A DNA stretch of 64,000 nt from positions 62,001 to 126,000 of the forward strand of contig CAIQIA010000027.1 of NCBI GenBank assembly GCA_903871775.1. Direction: 5' to 3'. Both the position numbers and the translations under genes were made by a program. The notes under the pieces are model-generated. The model was not told where the DNA came from. It searched no databases and saw nothing but the letters and a program-made list of their open reading frames with translations. Source of the stretch: an uncultured cyanobacterium (GTDB lineage Bacteria; Cyanobacteriota; Cyanobacteriia; PCC-6307; Cyanobiaceae). Below are positions 54,114 to 63,080 of this stretch, in pieces; positions within the stretch are counted from its first letter, which is position 1; every line of letters starts with the position of its first letter.

Positions 54114-55289
54114 ATGGCCGACGCCCCGGTGGTCACCCTTGATCTGTGGTTCCAGGCCGGCAGCCTCTGCGAAGGCGATGCCGAAAGTGGACTGGCCCAT
54201 TTTCTCGAACACATGGTGTTCAAGGGCAGTGATGGTCTGGCCCCCGGAGAGTTCGACCATCGGATCGAGTCGGTCGGCGGCTTCAGCAATGCCGCCACGG
54301 GCTATGACGAGGTCAACTACCACGCGGTGCTGCCCCGGGACGGGCTGGCCCTGGCCTGTGACCTGCTGCCGCGGCTGGTGCTCTGCCCGAGCCTCGATGC
54401 GGAGGAATTCGAGCTCGAACGCCAGGTCGTGCTCGAGGAACTCGCCCAGAGTGAAGACCAGCCGGAGGAACTCGCCTTCCAACGTCTGCTCGAGCTGGCC
54501 TGCGGCGCCCACGGCTACGGACGGGCCATCCTTGGGCAACGCAGCCGGCTGAGGGCCCACACGCCCGGCGCCATGGAGGCCTTCCGACACCGCCACTACC
54601 GCAGCGACCGCAGTGCCGTGGCCGTCGCCGGCTGCTTTGACCCCGACGAGGTGCTGGCGTTGCTCGACCGGGGGCCCCTGGGCCGCCTGGCCCCCGCCGA
54701 TGCCACGGACCGCCCGCACCCCGGCCGTCTGACCCTGTCTCCGGGGGAGCACCGGTTGCGGCTGCCGCGCCTTGAATCCGCCCGGCTGCTGCTGCTCTGG
54801 GCCTGCCCGCCGGCGGCGGAGGCCGATGCCCTCACGGGCCATGACCTCATGGCCACGCTGCTGGCGGAGGGGCGCCGCAGCCGTCTGGTGCAGCATCTGC
54901 GGGAGGAGCTGGATCTGGTCGAATCGGTCGACGTGGAGATCCATCCGCTGGAGGAGGGGAGCCTGGCGGTGCTCGAGTGCATCACAGGGGTCGAACAGCT
55001 GCCGCGCCTGAGGCAGGAGCTGGATTGCCTGCTCAACGGACTGACGGAGGGCATCCGGCAGGAGGAGCTGCAGCGGGCCCATCGACTGCTGCGCCACGGC
55101 CACACCTTCGGCCTTGAAGCCACCAGCCAGGTGGCCCACCTCCTGGGCCAGCAGACCCTGCAGGGGCGGCTGGCCCCCCTCGACGCCCCCCTGGAGCGTC
55201 TGGAGGGTTGGACGCTCCCACGCCTTCAGGCCCTGGCCGATCTCTGGCGACCCGAACGGGCCTGCTGCCTCGAGGTGCTGCCCGCATGA
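54114..55289 (+). CDS. M16-family zinc peptidase, catalytic subunit
   Basis: The protein is a processing-peptidase-like enzyme with the inverted zinc motif HFLEH in GLAHFLEHMVFKGSD near residue 30 and a downstream glutamate in the VLEELAQSEDQPEE region. The first ordinary start, ATG 54114, cuts into the first strand. The same frame upstream (54006-54113) encodes LAAALGNGLPVTLLP, a normal M16 beginning, but has no ATG, GTG or TTG after the stop at 54003. A CTG start near 54030 is possible. It overlaps its partner by 4 bases. Confidence 0.88.
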   Translation: MADAPVVTLDLWFQAGSLCEGDAESGLAHFLEHMVFKGSDGLAPGEFDHRIESVGGFSNAATGYDEVNYHAVLPRDGLALACDLLPRLVLCPSLDAEEFELERQVVLEELAQSEDQPEELAFQRLLELACGAHGYGRAILGQRSRLRAHTPGAMEAFRHRHYRSDRSAVAVAGCFDPDEVLALLDRGPLGRLAPADATDRPHPGRLTLSPGEHRLRLPRLESARLLLLWACPPAAEADALTGHDLMATLLAEGRRSRLVQHLREELDLVESVDVEIHPLEEGSLAVLECITGVEQLPRLRQELDCLLNGLTEGIRQEELQRAHRLLRHGHTFGLEATSQVAHLLGQQTLQGRLAPLDAPLERLEGWTLPRLQALADLWRPERACCLEVLPA

Positions 55290-56512
55290 CCCGGTTTGAG
55301 CTGCTCCACCGCCCCGGGGCGCCCACCCTGGCCGCCCGGCTGGTGCTCCCCCTGGGCAGCCGCCAGGATCCCGGCGGTGCCGCCGGGCGCCAGCAGCTGC
55401 TCGCAGGGGTGCTCACCCGCGGCTGCGGCGACCTGGGGGCGGAGGCCGTGGCCGATCTGGTCGAGAACCGCGGCGCCCAGCTGCGCTGCGAGGCCGGGGA
55501 TGACCTGCTGGTGCTGGCGCTGCGCTGCGCCGGCGACGATGCCGATCAGCTGCTGCCGCTGCTGCTCACCATGGCCGAAGCCCCGCGACTCGAAGGGGCT
55601 CAGGTGGAGCGGGAGCGTCATCTGAACCTTCAGACCCTGCAGCGGCTGCAGGAGGATCCCTTCCACCGTTGCCACGAACGGCTCAGGCGTCAGCTCTACG
55701 GCCAGGGTCCCTACGGGCACGATCCCCTGGGGGTGGCCAGCGACCTGGCGGCGATCAGCGCCGATGCGCTGTCCGTCGCCGCCCGCGACCTGCCGACCGG
55801 GGACGCGGTGCTGGTGCTGGCCGGTGACCCGCCCCCCGGGCTGATCGAAGCCATCACCACACGCTTCGCGGGTTGGCGGGCTCCATCGCCCCCAGGGCGT
55901 CCCCTCGAGCCCCCAGCGGCGGACCCCCTCAAGACGGTGGAACTCGACACCGAACAGGCGGTGGTGATGGTGGGATTCCGCACCGTCCCCCTCAGCCATC
56001 CGGATCTGCTGCCCCTGCGGCTGCTGCAGGTGCACCTGGCCGTGGGCATGAGTTCGCGCCTGTTCCAGCAGCTGCGGGAGGAACGGGGTCTGGCCTACGA
56101 GATCGGCGTCGACCTTTCGGCCCGGCAGGAGGCCTCCCCCTGCCTCTGGTACCTGTCGACGGGGGCCCCACGCCTGGCGGAGGCGATCGATGCCCTGGAG
56201 GCGGAATGGCAGCGGGTGCTGACGCTGCCGCTGAGCGATGACGAGCTGGCCCTGGCACGGGCCAAGCTGCGGGGTCAGGACTGCCTCTCGAGCGAAACCG
56301 CAAGCCAGCGGGCCGACCGGCTGGCCCTGTTGCTGGGCCATGGGCTGCCCGCCGACCACAACGAGCGGGCCCTCGCGCGCCTCGAGCAGCTCGAACCGGA
56401 AGACCTGCGCGCCGCCGCGAACCGCTGGCTGACCCAGCCGATGCTCAGCGTCTGCGGTCCGGGTCGGGCCCTGGCCCGGGTCCGTCCGCTGGCGCCAGCC
56501 CCGCCCCGCTGA
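55286..56512 (+). CDS. M16-family non-catalytic subunit
   Basis: The 408-residue protein has the same fold as its partner but lacks the HxxEH motif; the corresponding place reads GRQQLLAGVLTRG. The C-terminal half keeps the conserved arginine-tyrosine pair (SSRLFQQLREERGLAYEIGV) that helps bind substrate in such pairs. The two most likely form a heterodimer like mitochondrial MPP. The start ATG 55286 overlaps the first gene by 4 bases. The tail overlaps the SipA-like gene by 68 bases. Confidence 0.88.
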   Translation: MTRFELLHRPGAPTLAARLVLPLGSRQDPGGAAGRQQLLAGVLTRGCGDLGAEAVADLVENRGAQLRCEAGDDLLVLALRCAGDDADQLLPLLLTMAEAPRLEGAQVERERHLNLQTLQRLQEDPFHRCHERLRRQLYGQGPYGHDPLGVASDLAAISADALSVAARDLPTGDAVLVLAGDPPPGLIEAITTRFAGWRAPSPPGRPLEPPAADPLKTVELDTEQAVVMVGFRTVPLSHPDLLPLRLLQVHLAVGMSSRLFQQLREERGLAYEIGVDLSARQEASPCLWYLSTGAPRLAEAIDALEAEWQRVLTLPLSDDELALARAKLRGQDCLSSETASQRADRLALLLGHGLPADHNERALARLEQLEPEDLRAAANRWLTQPMLSVCGPGRALARVRPLAPAPPR

Positions 56513-56726
56513 CCGACCCCACCAGCAGGTCAAGCGGCAGCAGAAACGTACCGCGACGAAAACGCACGGCCCGCAGGTCCCCCGGGCGCACGGCCGTGAC
56601 GGTGCCCCACTCCTCGGGGTCGACCAGGTCAGGCGGCCGCAGCATCGGCCGTTCGTCGGCGGTGCGCAGGTAGGTGGGGAGCCGACCCAGGCGCACCTGG
56701 CTGCCAGGGGGATGCTCGATGGTCAC
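56445..56726 (-). CDS. SipA-like/NDH assembly family protein (DUF3148)
   Basis: From GTG 56726 the 93-residue protein carries GSQVRLGRLPTYLRTADERP followed by MLRPPDLVDPEEWGTVTAVR, the signature of SipA. SipA is a small SH3-like regulator that binds the histidine kinase NblS. The name NDH assembly protein is also used for these proteins. The proline-rich tail runs into the M16 gene on the other strand for 68 bases. The start lies 87 bases from the divergent bioY. Confidence 0.82.
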   Translation of the reverse strand: MTIEHPPGSQVRLGRLPTYLRTADERPMLRPPDLVDPEEWGTVTAVRPGDLRAVRFRRGTFLLPLDLLVGSVSGAGLAPADGPGPGPDPDRRR

Positions 56727-56813
56727 GGATGCTTCCGGGCCGGGATCGTCGCGGGTCACGTTGTCGGGGCGGATGGGTTGGTGCAGGATGGCGCCAGGCT
56801 TGGAAGCGGGCGA

Positions 56814-57389
56814 GTGCGAGCACTGCTGAACTGGTGCGGAGCGCTGGTGGGCCTGCTGCTGATCCTCGCCGGTGGTCTGCTGCAACCGACTGCCCCGTGG
56901 TGGAGCCCCGAGACGGGTGCCGGCCTGCGGGATCTGCCGATCACCGCCCAGGTGCCCGCCGTGCTGCTCACGGCGCTGGTCTGTGGTCCACGGGCCGGGC
57001 TGCTGGCCAGCGTCGCCTACCTGACCCTCGGCCTGGTGCTGCTGCCCGTCTTCCAGGATGGGGGAGGCTTCGATTACCTGCTGCAGCCCTCCTTCGGCTT
57101 TCTCGCCGGCTTCATCCCGGCTGCCTGGTTCTGTGGCCGTCTGGCCCGGCAACCCGGCATGAACACCCTCGAACGCCTCTTCGGCACAGCCGTTCTCGGT
57201 CTGCTGCTGATTCACCTCAGCGGAGTGCTGAACCTCCTGCTCGGGGCCCTGGTGCACCGCTGGGGCGACTCCCTCCCCCAGCTGGTACTCACCTACAGCC
57301 TCCTCGCCCTGCCCGGTCAGCTGTTGATGTGCGCCGTCGTGGCCCTGCTCGCCCGTGTGCTGCGGCCCTTGCTGCTGATCGAACGTTGA
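56814..57389 (+). CDS. bioY: Biotin transporter BioY
   Basis: The 191-residue membrane protein matches BioY, the substrate-binding unit of biotin ECF transporters. It has about six membrane segments, with LPITAQVPAVLLTALVCGPR, a BioY signature, after the first. FGFLAGFIPAAWFCGRLAR follows. I took GTG 56814, just before the first helix. No ECF ATPase genes are nearby, so it may act alone or with shared modules. The stop overlaps the lspA TTG start (TTGA). Confidence 0.87.
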   Translation: MRALLNWCGALVGLLLILAGGLLQPTAPWWSPETGAGLRDLPITAQVPAVLLTALVCGPRAGLLASVAYLTLGLVLLPVFQDGGGFDYLLQPSFGFLAGFIPAAWFCGRLARQPGMNTLERLFGTAVLGLLLIHLSGVLNLLLGALVHRWGDSLPQLVLTYSLLALPGQLLMCAVVALLARVLRPLLLIER

Positions 57390-57850
57390 GCCGCCCCTCC
57401 CCGGTGCGACCGACCCCTGGGCCGCTGCTGCTGGCGGCGGCTGTCGTGCTCATCGATCAGCTCAGCAAGGCCTGGGTGCTGCGGCATCCTCAGCCCAGGC
57501 CGTTGCTGCCGGGCCTGCTGGATCTGCAGCTGGTCCACAACGACGGGGCCGCCTTCAGCCTGTTCGGCCAGGGGGCCCTCTGGCTCGGCTGGATCAGCCT
57601 GGCGGTCAGCGTCGGCCTGCTGGTGGCCCTCATCGGCTTCGGTGCGGGCTGGGGGCCCTGGCAGCGGCAGGCGGCGGGCTGGTTGCTGGGGGGAACCCTC
57701 GGCAACGGCCTCGACCGCTGGCGACTGGGGGCGGTGACCGACTTTCTGGCCCTGCGGCCCATCGCCTTTCCGGTCTTCAACGTGGCCGACGTGGCGATCA
57801 ACGTGGCCGTGGTCTGCCTGCTGATTCACACCTGGCGGGAACGGCGATGA
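57386..57850 (+). CDS. lspA: Lipoprotein signal peptidase II
   Basis: LspA removes signal peptides from lipoproteins after lipid attachment. The protein has about 154 residues and four membrane segments. The catalytic aspartates are in GNGLDRWRLGAVTDFL and FPVFNVADVAINVAVV, and QLVHNDGAAFSLF is conserved. The start is TTG 57386, overlapping bioY, or GTG 57404. It overlaps the penicillin-binding protein gene by 4 bases. Confidence 0.94.
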   Translation: MSRPSPVRPTPGPLLLAAAVVLIDQLSKAWVLRHPQPRPLLPGLLDLQLVHNDGAAFSLFGQGALWLGWISLAVSVGLLVALIGFGAGWGPWQRQAAGWLLGGTLGNGLDRWRLGAVTDFLALRPIAFPVFNVADVAINVAVVCLLIHTWRERR

Positions 57851-59976
57851 GCACCGATGACCTGGTGATTCACCTGCCGGGGGCCGAACCCCGGCACCTC
57901 GGGCTCCACGGGCAGGTGTACCGCATCGGCCGCGATCCCCTGGGCGAGGTGGTCATCCCCCATCCGACGGTCAGCAAGCGCCATGCCCTGCTGCAGCGCC
58001 GGGGCACGGCCTGGCTCCTCACGGATGCAGGCTCGACCAACGGTCTCACCTGGCGGGGGAAACGACTGCGGGAGCTGGAACTGCAGGATGGCGACCGCGT
58101 CCGCCTCGGCCCCGCCAACGAGCGGGACCTGCCTGAACTCGAATTCCGCAGCGGTCACCGCTCCCGACCCTGGTTGGCGACCGCCGGCCGGGGCCTGCTG
58201 CTGCTGCTGCTCGGGGGGGCGGGCCTCGGTCTGTCGGTGCTCGGCCTCGGCATGCTCCAGGCACCGGTGCGGGGCAACCTGGCGCCGATCCGTGGGCCCC
58301 TGGCGATCTACGACCGCAGCAACCGCCTGCTGGCCAGCGTCAACAGTTCCGAACATCGGGAACTGCCGGGGATCGACCACTTCGCGCCCGTGCTGATCGA
58401 AGCGCTGCTGTCGAGCGAGGACACCCGCTTCTGGTGGCACCCGGGCATCGATCCGATCGGCACCGGGCGGGCCCTGATGACGAACCTGATCGGCGGTCGC
58501 GTGCTGGAGGGGGGCAGCACCCTGACCCAGCAGCTGGCCCGCAGCCTCTACCCCGAGCAGGTGGGCCAGGGGGAGACGCTGGGACGCAAATGGCGTGAGC
58601 TGCTGGTGGCCCTGCAGCTGGAGGCGCGATTCAGCAAGCGGGACCTGCTGCTCAGCTACCTGAACCGCGTCTACCTCGGTGCCGGCTGGGGGTTCGAAGA
58701 TGCAGCCCGGCACTACTTCGCCCGTCCTGCCCGGGCCCTGAGCCTCGAGCAGGCAGCCCTGCTGGTGGGGTTGCTGCCCTCCCCCAATGGCCATGATCCC
58801 TGCCAGTTCCCCAGCGCCGCCCAGGGGGCCCGCAATGCGGTGCTGAACAAGATGGTGGCCGAAGGGCGGCTGCATCCCGATGTGGCCCGCCGGGCGATGC
58901 GCACCACGGTGGTGCTGGCCCCCAGGGCCTGTGCCGGCCAGGCCCGGCGACCCGCGCCTTACTACACCGATCAGGTGCTGCGGGATCTGGAATCCCTGCT
59001 CGGTGCCGAGACCGCGGCCCAGGGCAACTTCCTCGTCGAGACCCACCTCGATCCGGTGCTGCAGGACGTGGTCGAGACCACCCTGCGCAAATACTTGCGG
59101 GACCAGGGCTGGGGGGTTCATCAGGGAGCCGTGGCCGTGCTGGACAGCCGCACGGGCGGCATCCTGGCCCTGGCGGGGGGCCGCGATTACGACAAGAGCC
59201 AGTTCAACCGCGCCACCCAGGCCCTGCGGCAGCCAGGCAGCACCTTCAAGCTCATGACCTACCTGGTGGCCATTGAACGGGGCCTGCGACCCGGTTCGCC
59301 CGTCAGCTGCGCGCCTGTCGACTGGGGGGGACAGCACTTCGAAGCCGGTTGCGGCGGCAGCCTCTCCCTCACCCAGGCCTTCGCCATCAGCAGCAACACC
59401 GCCGCCCTCCGCCTGGCCCGTCGCTACGGCCTGGAGGCGGTGATCCGCAAGGCCCGTGACCTCGGCATCAGCACCCCCATGGCCGCCGTCCCCGGCCTGG
59501 TGCTCGGCCAGAGCGAAACCCACCTGCTCGAGATGACGGCTGCCTACGGCGCCGTCGCCAATGACGGGGTCTGGCGGGCGCCGACCACGATCCGGCGGCT
59601 CACCGATGCGGAGACCTGCCCCGCCGGCACGTCCACCTGCCGGCGGATGGCCTCGCCGGTCGGCAGCGGCCGCCGGGTGCTGCCCACCGATGACGCCCGC
59701 GTGATGCAGGGCCTGCTGCGGGCCGTGGTCCAGGGCGGCACGGGCACGGCGGCGTCGCTCGGTGGCGATGAAGGGGGCAAGACCGGCACCACCAACGACG
59801 GCCGCGATCTGCTCTTCATCGGTTACGACCCCAGGCGCCACTGGGTGATGGGGGTCTGGCTGGGCAACGACGACAACAGCCCCACGGGATCCACCAGTGC
59901 CCTGGCGGCCCAGCTGTGGGGCGAGATCATCCGCAATGCCGGCCGAGGCAGCACCAGCGCCGAGACCCGCGGATGA
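57847..59976 (+). CDS. Bifunctional class A penicillin-binding protein with N-terminal FHA domain
   Basis: The 709-residue protein builds peptidoglycan. Residues about 20-95 form an FHA domain, with GR at 28-29, the phosphothreonine-binding VSKRH at 42-46 and STN at 63-65. A membrane helix follows (116-137). The glycosyltransferase part has the catalytic glutamate in SSEDTRFWWHPGID (E191) and EGGSTLTQQLARSLY. The transpeptidase has PGSTFK (serine 465), ISSNTAA and KTGTT (645-649). The cytoplasmic FHA domain suggests control by a threonine kinase. The GTPase gene follows with an ATGA overlap. Confidence 0.94.
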   Translation: MSTDDLVIHLPGAEPRHLGLHGQVYRIGRDPLGEVVIPHPTVSKRHALLQRRGTAWLLTDAGSTNGLTWRGKRLRELELQDGDRVRLGPANERDLPELEFRSGHRSRPWLATAGRGLLLLLLGGAGLGLSVLGLGMLQAPVRGNLAPIRGPLAIYDRSNRLLASVNSSEHRELPGIDHFAPVLIEALLSSEDTRFWWHPGIDPIGTGRALMTNLIGGRVLEGGSTLTQQLARSLYPEQVGQGETLGRKWRELLVALQLEARFSKRDLLLSYLNRVYLGAGWGFEDAARHYFARPARALSLEQAALLVGLLPSPNGHDPCQFPSAAQGARNAVLNKMVAEGRLHPDVARRAMRTTVVLAPRACAGQARRPAPYYTDQVLRDLESLLGAETAAQGNFLVETHLDPVLQDVVETTLRKYLRDQGWGVHQGAVAVLDSRTGGILALAGGRDYDKSQFNRATQALRQPGSTFKLMTYLVAIERGLRPGSPVSCAPVDWGGQHFEAGCGGSLSLTQAFAISSNTAALRLARRYGLEAVIRKARDLGISTPMAAVPGLVLGQSETHLLEMTAAYGAVANDGVWRAPTTIRRLTDAETCPAGTSTCRRMASPVGSGRRVLPTDDARVMQGLLRAVVQGGTGTAASLGGDEGGKTGTTNDGRDLLFIGYDPRRHWVMGVWLGNDDNSPTGSTSALAAQLWGEIIRNAGRGSTSAETRG

Positions 59977-61601
59977 CCAGGGGCCGGCTGCTGCTGCTGC
60001 TGGCGGCCGTGCTGGGGGCGCTGCTGATGGTGTCGCTGCTGCTCCAGACCCTGCAGGGACTGGTCTGGCAGCTCAGCTACTGGATGCCACCGGCGCTGGT
60101 CGCTCCGGTGCTGCTGCTGCTGCTGGCCGGGCTTGTGGTGGTGGCCTGGCCCCTGGTCGTTCCCTGGTTGCGGTCAGCCGCCCGCTCAGGCACCGGGCCC
60201 CCGCGGCGTCCCCCACCGGGCAACCGCCAGGAGGCCGCCCGCCAGCAGCTGGAGGCGATCGATCGGCGCCTGCAGTCGGTCGAGGATGCCATCGCCCGCG
60301 AGGCCCTGGTCTCCCGCCACCGGGAGGTGGCCGCCTCCCTGGACCGCGGTGATCTGCTGATCGTTGTCTTCGGCACAGGCTCCAGCGGCAAGACCTCGCT
60401 GATCCGGGCCCTGCTGGATGAACCGGTGGGGACGGTGGGAGCCGCCATGGGGTCCAGCGATGGAACGGACACCTACCGACTGCAGCTGCAGGGGGTGAGC
60501 CGGACCCTGCGCCTGCGTGACACCCCGGGAATCCTCGAGGCCGGCCGCGACGGCCGGGCCCGTGAAGAGATGGCCAGGGAGGAAGCCGCCCGGGCCGACC
60601 TGCTCCTGTTCGTCGTCGACGGTGACCTGCGGGCCAGCGAAGCCGAGGTGCTGCGCTCCCTGACCCAGCTGGGCAAGCGCCTGCTGCTGGTGCTCAACAA
60701 ATGTGACCTGCGGGGGGAAGCCGAGGAGCGGCGGCTGCTGAGCCAGCTCCGGCGGCGCTGCGAGGGCATGCTGGCGGCCGACGATGTGCTGCCGGCCAGC
60801 AGCTCTCCCCAGTCGATCCCCCGGCCGGGTCGCCGTCCCCTGCAGCCCCTGCCCGAGATCGGGGCCCTGCTCCGGCGACTGGCCCAGGTGCTGCGGGAGG
60901 AGGGTGAGGAACTGCTGGCCGACAACCTGCTGCTCCAGAGCCGGCAGCTGGCTGAAGACTCGCAGCGGCTCATCGACGGCCAGCGGCGTCGGCAGGCCGA
61001 GGCCATCGCCAGCCGTTATGGCTGGATCGCCTCCGGTGTGATTGCCGTCACCCCCCTGCCCGGCCTCGATCTGCTCGGCACCGCCGCCGTGAATGCCCAG
61101 ATGGTCGTCGAGATCGGCCAGGTCTTCGGGGTGACGATGACGCGGGACGAGGGACGCGAGCTCGCCCTGTCCCTCGGCCGGACCCTGGCCAGCCTGGGGG
61201 TGGTGCAGGGTGGCGCCGGTCTGGTGGCCGCCGGCCTGAGCCTGCACCCGGTGGGGCTGGCCCTCAGCAAGGCGGTGCAGGCGGTCACGGCAGCCTTTCT
61301 CACCCGGCTGGCGGGCCGCAGTTTCATCACCTACTTCAGCCAGCATCAGGACTGGGGTGACGGCGGCATGGCCGACGTGGTGCGTCGGCAGTACGACCTC
61401 GACCGCCGGGAGGAAGCCCTCAGGTCGTTCCTCCAGGCAGCGCTGGAGCAGGTGGTGGAACCGCTGCGGCGGCGGCAGGACCCGCGGCTGCCCCCCCGGC
61501 CAGGGCCTCGGGCGGCGGCGGCAGGAGGGGACCCGGACGGTCCAGGATCAGGACCAGCGCCAGGTAGGCCAGGGCCAGCGCCACCGAGATCACGCCGGTG
61601 A
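59973..61601 (+). CDS. Membrane-associated GTPase with DUF697-like domain
   Basis: The 542-residue protein has two N-terminal membrane helices (LLLLLAAVLGALLMVSLLLQ; LVAPVLLLLLAGLVVVAWPL). An Era-like GTPase follows, with G1 in VVFGTGSSGKTSLIRALLDE, G3 in LRDTPGILEAG and G4 in VLNKCDL. The C-terminal part, YGWIASGVIAVTPLPGLDLL, resembles DUF697. The last 45 residues are proline- and glycine-rich and overlap an antisense gene. The start ATG 59973 overlaps the PBP stop. A role in wall growth or membrane organisation is only inferred. Confidence 0.87.
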   Translation: MTRGRLLLLLAAVLGALLMVSLLLQTLQGLVWQLSYWMPPALVAPVLLLLLAGLVVVAWPLVVPWLRSAARSGTGPPRRPPPGNRQEAARQQLEAIDRRLQSVEDAIAREALVSRHREVAASLDRGDLLIVVFGTGSSGKTSLIRALLDEPVGTVGAAMGSSDGTDTYRLQLQGVSRTLRLRDTPGILEAGRDGRAREEMAREEAARADLLLFVVDGDLRASEAEVLRSLTQLGKRLLLVLNKCDLRGEAEERRLLSQLRRRCEGMLAADDVLPASSSPQSIPRPGRRPLQPLPEIGALLRRLAQVLREEGEELLADNLLLQSRQLAEDSQRLIDGQRRRQAEAIASRYGWIASGVIAVTPLPGLDLLGTAAVNAQMVVEIGQVFGVTMTRDEGRELALSLGRTLASLGVVQGGAGLVAAGLSLHPVGLALSKAVQAVTAAFLTRLAGRSFITYFSQHQDWGDGGMADVVRRQYDLDRREEALRSFLQAALEQVVEPLRRRQDPRLPPRPGPRAAAAGGDPDGPGSGPAPGRPGPAPPRSRR

Positions 61602-61647
61602 TGATGGCCACCCAGCGGCCGCGGGGATCGGAAGGGGAAGGGGTCAT
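61420..61647 (-). CDS. Small membrane protein antisense to the GTPase tail
   Basis: The 75-residue protein has one membrane helix (WVAIITGVISVALALAYLAL), then LDRPGPLLPPPPEAL and an alanine- and proline-rich tail. The N-terminal half looks like a conserved picocyanobacterial hypothetical protein. The start overlaps the decarboxylase stop by 4 bases on the same strand, which argues that it is real. The last 182 bases overlap the GTPase 3' end on the other strand. Confidence 0.62.
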   Translation of the reverse strand: MTPSPSDPRGRWVAIITGVISVALALAYLALVLILDRPGPLLPPPPEALAGGAAAGPAAAAAVPPPAPALPGGTT

Positions 61648-63080
61648 CGGAGGGGGAGGGAGGTGGAGATCTGGAGCAGATCCGCCAGCCGCTGGAGGTG
61701 CTCGGGGGTGGTGTAGGGGTTGCCCAGCACCGCCTTCAGCAGAGGGCGACCCTCCAGGTCGGGCCGCGACAGCCAGAAGCCCTCACGCAGCAGCAGCCCA
61801 TGGGCGGCCTCACGCCAGGGGACGGCGTCGCCGCTGCCCTCGGGACGGCCGATGGTCACCAGATGCAGATCACCGGCCAGGCACTGCAGGTCAGGGCCCG
61901 GCAGGGACGCCCTCAGGTTGGCGGCCCGCTCCATGGCCCCCCCAATCAGATCACCCATGCCTGAAAGGCCGAGATGCCGCAGGCAGAGCCAGAGCTTGAG
62001 CACCTCGGCCCCCCGGGTGCCCTGCAGTCCCAGCTCTCCGCCGTGAATGCCCCCCCGGGGCGCCTCCATATACGGCAGGCCCGTCGCGAAGGAGGCCTCG
62101 AGCTGGCTCGGGTCGCGGAGCAGCAGCAGCGACGAGGGTTTGCTGACCCCGAGCAGCTTCTGGGGATTGAGGGTGACCGAGTCGGCCCGCTCCAGGCCCC
62201 GAACCCGCCAGCGCTGGTCGTCGACCAGGGCGCAGACCGCACCGATCGCCCCGTCGACGTGGAACCACAGGCCCTGCTCGCTGCAGAGATCCGCCAGGTC
62301 CGGCAGGGGATCGACGAGGCCCTGCACCGTGGTGCCGGCGGTGCCGACCACCGCCAGCACCGGCCGTCCCTGCTGCCGCAGGCGCCGCAGGGTCTCCGCC
62401 GTGGCTGCGGGGTCCAGCCGCCCATCAGGCCGGAGCGGCACCGCCACCAGGGCATCCCCGGGCAGACCCATCACCGCAACGGCCTTGGCCAGGGACACGT
62501 GGGCAGCGGCACTGGTCACCACCACCGCCCGCGGATCATGGGCCAGACCGGTGGCACGACGGGCGCAGACCAGGGCCATGAGATTGCTGAGGCTGCCGCC
62601 GCTGGCCGGCACCCCCGATGCCTCCGTTCCGAGCCCGATGCGCTGGGCCAGCCAGCGGCAGAGACCCCGTTCCAGACGGCTCAGGGAGGGGGACAGCTCT
62701 TCCGCCAGCAGGTTGTTGTTCAGTCCCGCCGCCAGCAGTTCAGCCGCCATCGAGACGGTCAGTGCCGGCGGATCCAGGTGGGCCAGGGCGCCGGGGTGGT
62801 TGGGGCGGAAGGCCCCACCCATCAGGCCCTGCAGATCGTTGAGCAGCCGCTGCTCCGTCAACGGGAGGGCTTCGGGCTCGGCGGCCGGCTGCACACTGAG
62901 GAGGGGCCTGACCCCCTGGTCTGCCGATTCGCCGAGCCAGCGCCCCAGCAGACCGATGCAGTCCTGCAGGAAGCTGACCAGGGCCCCATCCACCCCGTGG
63001 GGTGCCGCGAAGGGCGACAGTGCGGGGGAGTGGCCTTCGGCAGGGGAGAGGACCAATGGGGGCGTCCGGGACGGGATCAT
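61644..63080 (-). CDS. PLP-dependent group II decarboxylase
   Basis: The protein of up to 478 residues belongs to the aromatic/diaminobutyrate/glutamate decarboxylase family. The cofactor lysine is in DSVTLNPQKLLGVSKPSSLL, and FRPNHPGALAHLDPP, SGVPASGGSLSNLMAL and LWFHVDGAIGAVCALVDD are family motifs. The substrate cannot be named. The full frame start, ATG 63080, overlaps divergent tadA by 25 bases; GTG 62993 is a likely alternative. The stop overlaps the small membrane protein gene (ATGA). Confidence 0.87.
   Translation of the reverse strand: MIPSRTPPLVLSPAEGHSPALSPFAAPHGVDGALVSFLQDCIGLLGRWLGESADQGVRPLLSVQPAAEPEALPLTEQRLLNDLQGLMGGAFRPNHPGALAHLDPPALTVSMAAELLAAGLNNNLLAEELSPSLSRLERGLCRWLAQRIGLGTEASGVPASGGSLSNLMALVCARRATGLAHDPRAVVVTSAAAHVSLAKAVAVMGLPGDALVAVPLRPDGRLDPAATAETLRRLRQQGRPVLAVVGTAGTTVQGLVDPLPDLADLCSEQGLWFHVDGAIGAVCALVDDQRWRVRGLERADSVTLNPQKLLGVSKPSSLLLLRDPSQLEASFATGLPYMEAPRGGIHGGELGLQGTRGAEVLKLWLCLRHLGLSGMGDLIGGAMERAANLRASLPGPDLQCLAGDLHLVTIGRPEGSGDAVPWREAAHGLLLREGFWLSRPDLEGRPLLKAVLGNPYTTPEHLQRLADLLQISTSLPLR

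Noticed and set aside
56726-56814. Biotin-responsive site or riboswitch before bioY
   Set aside because: The 87-base gap shows no BirA-like dyad or recognisable aptamer; only GC-rich sequence was found.
57826-59841. 671-codon minus-strand open frame opposite the penicillin-binding protein
   Set aside because: The translation is low in complexity and has no recognisable domain, while the plus strand has FHA, glycosyltransferase and transpeptidase motifs.
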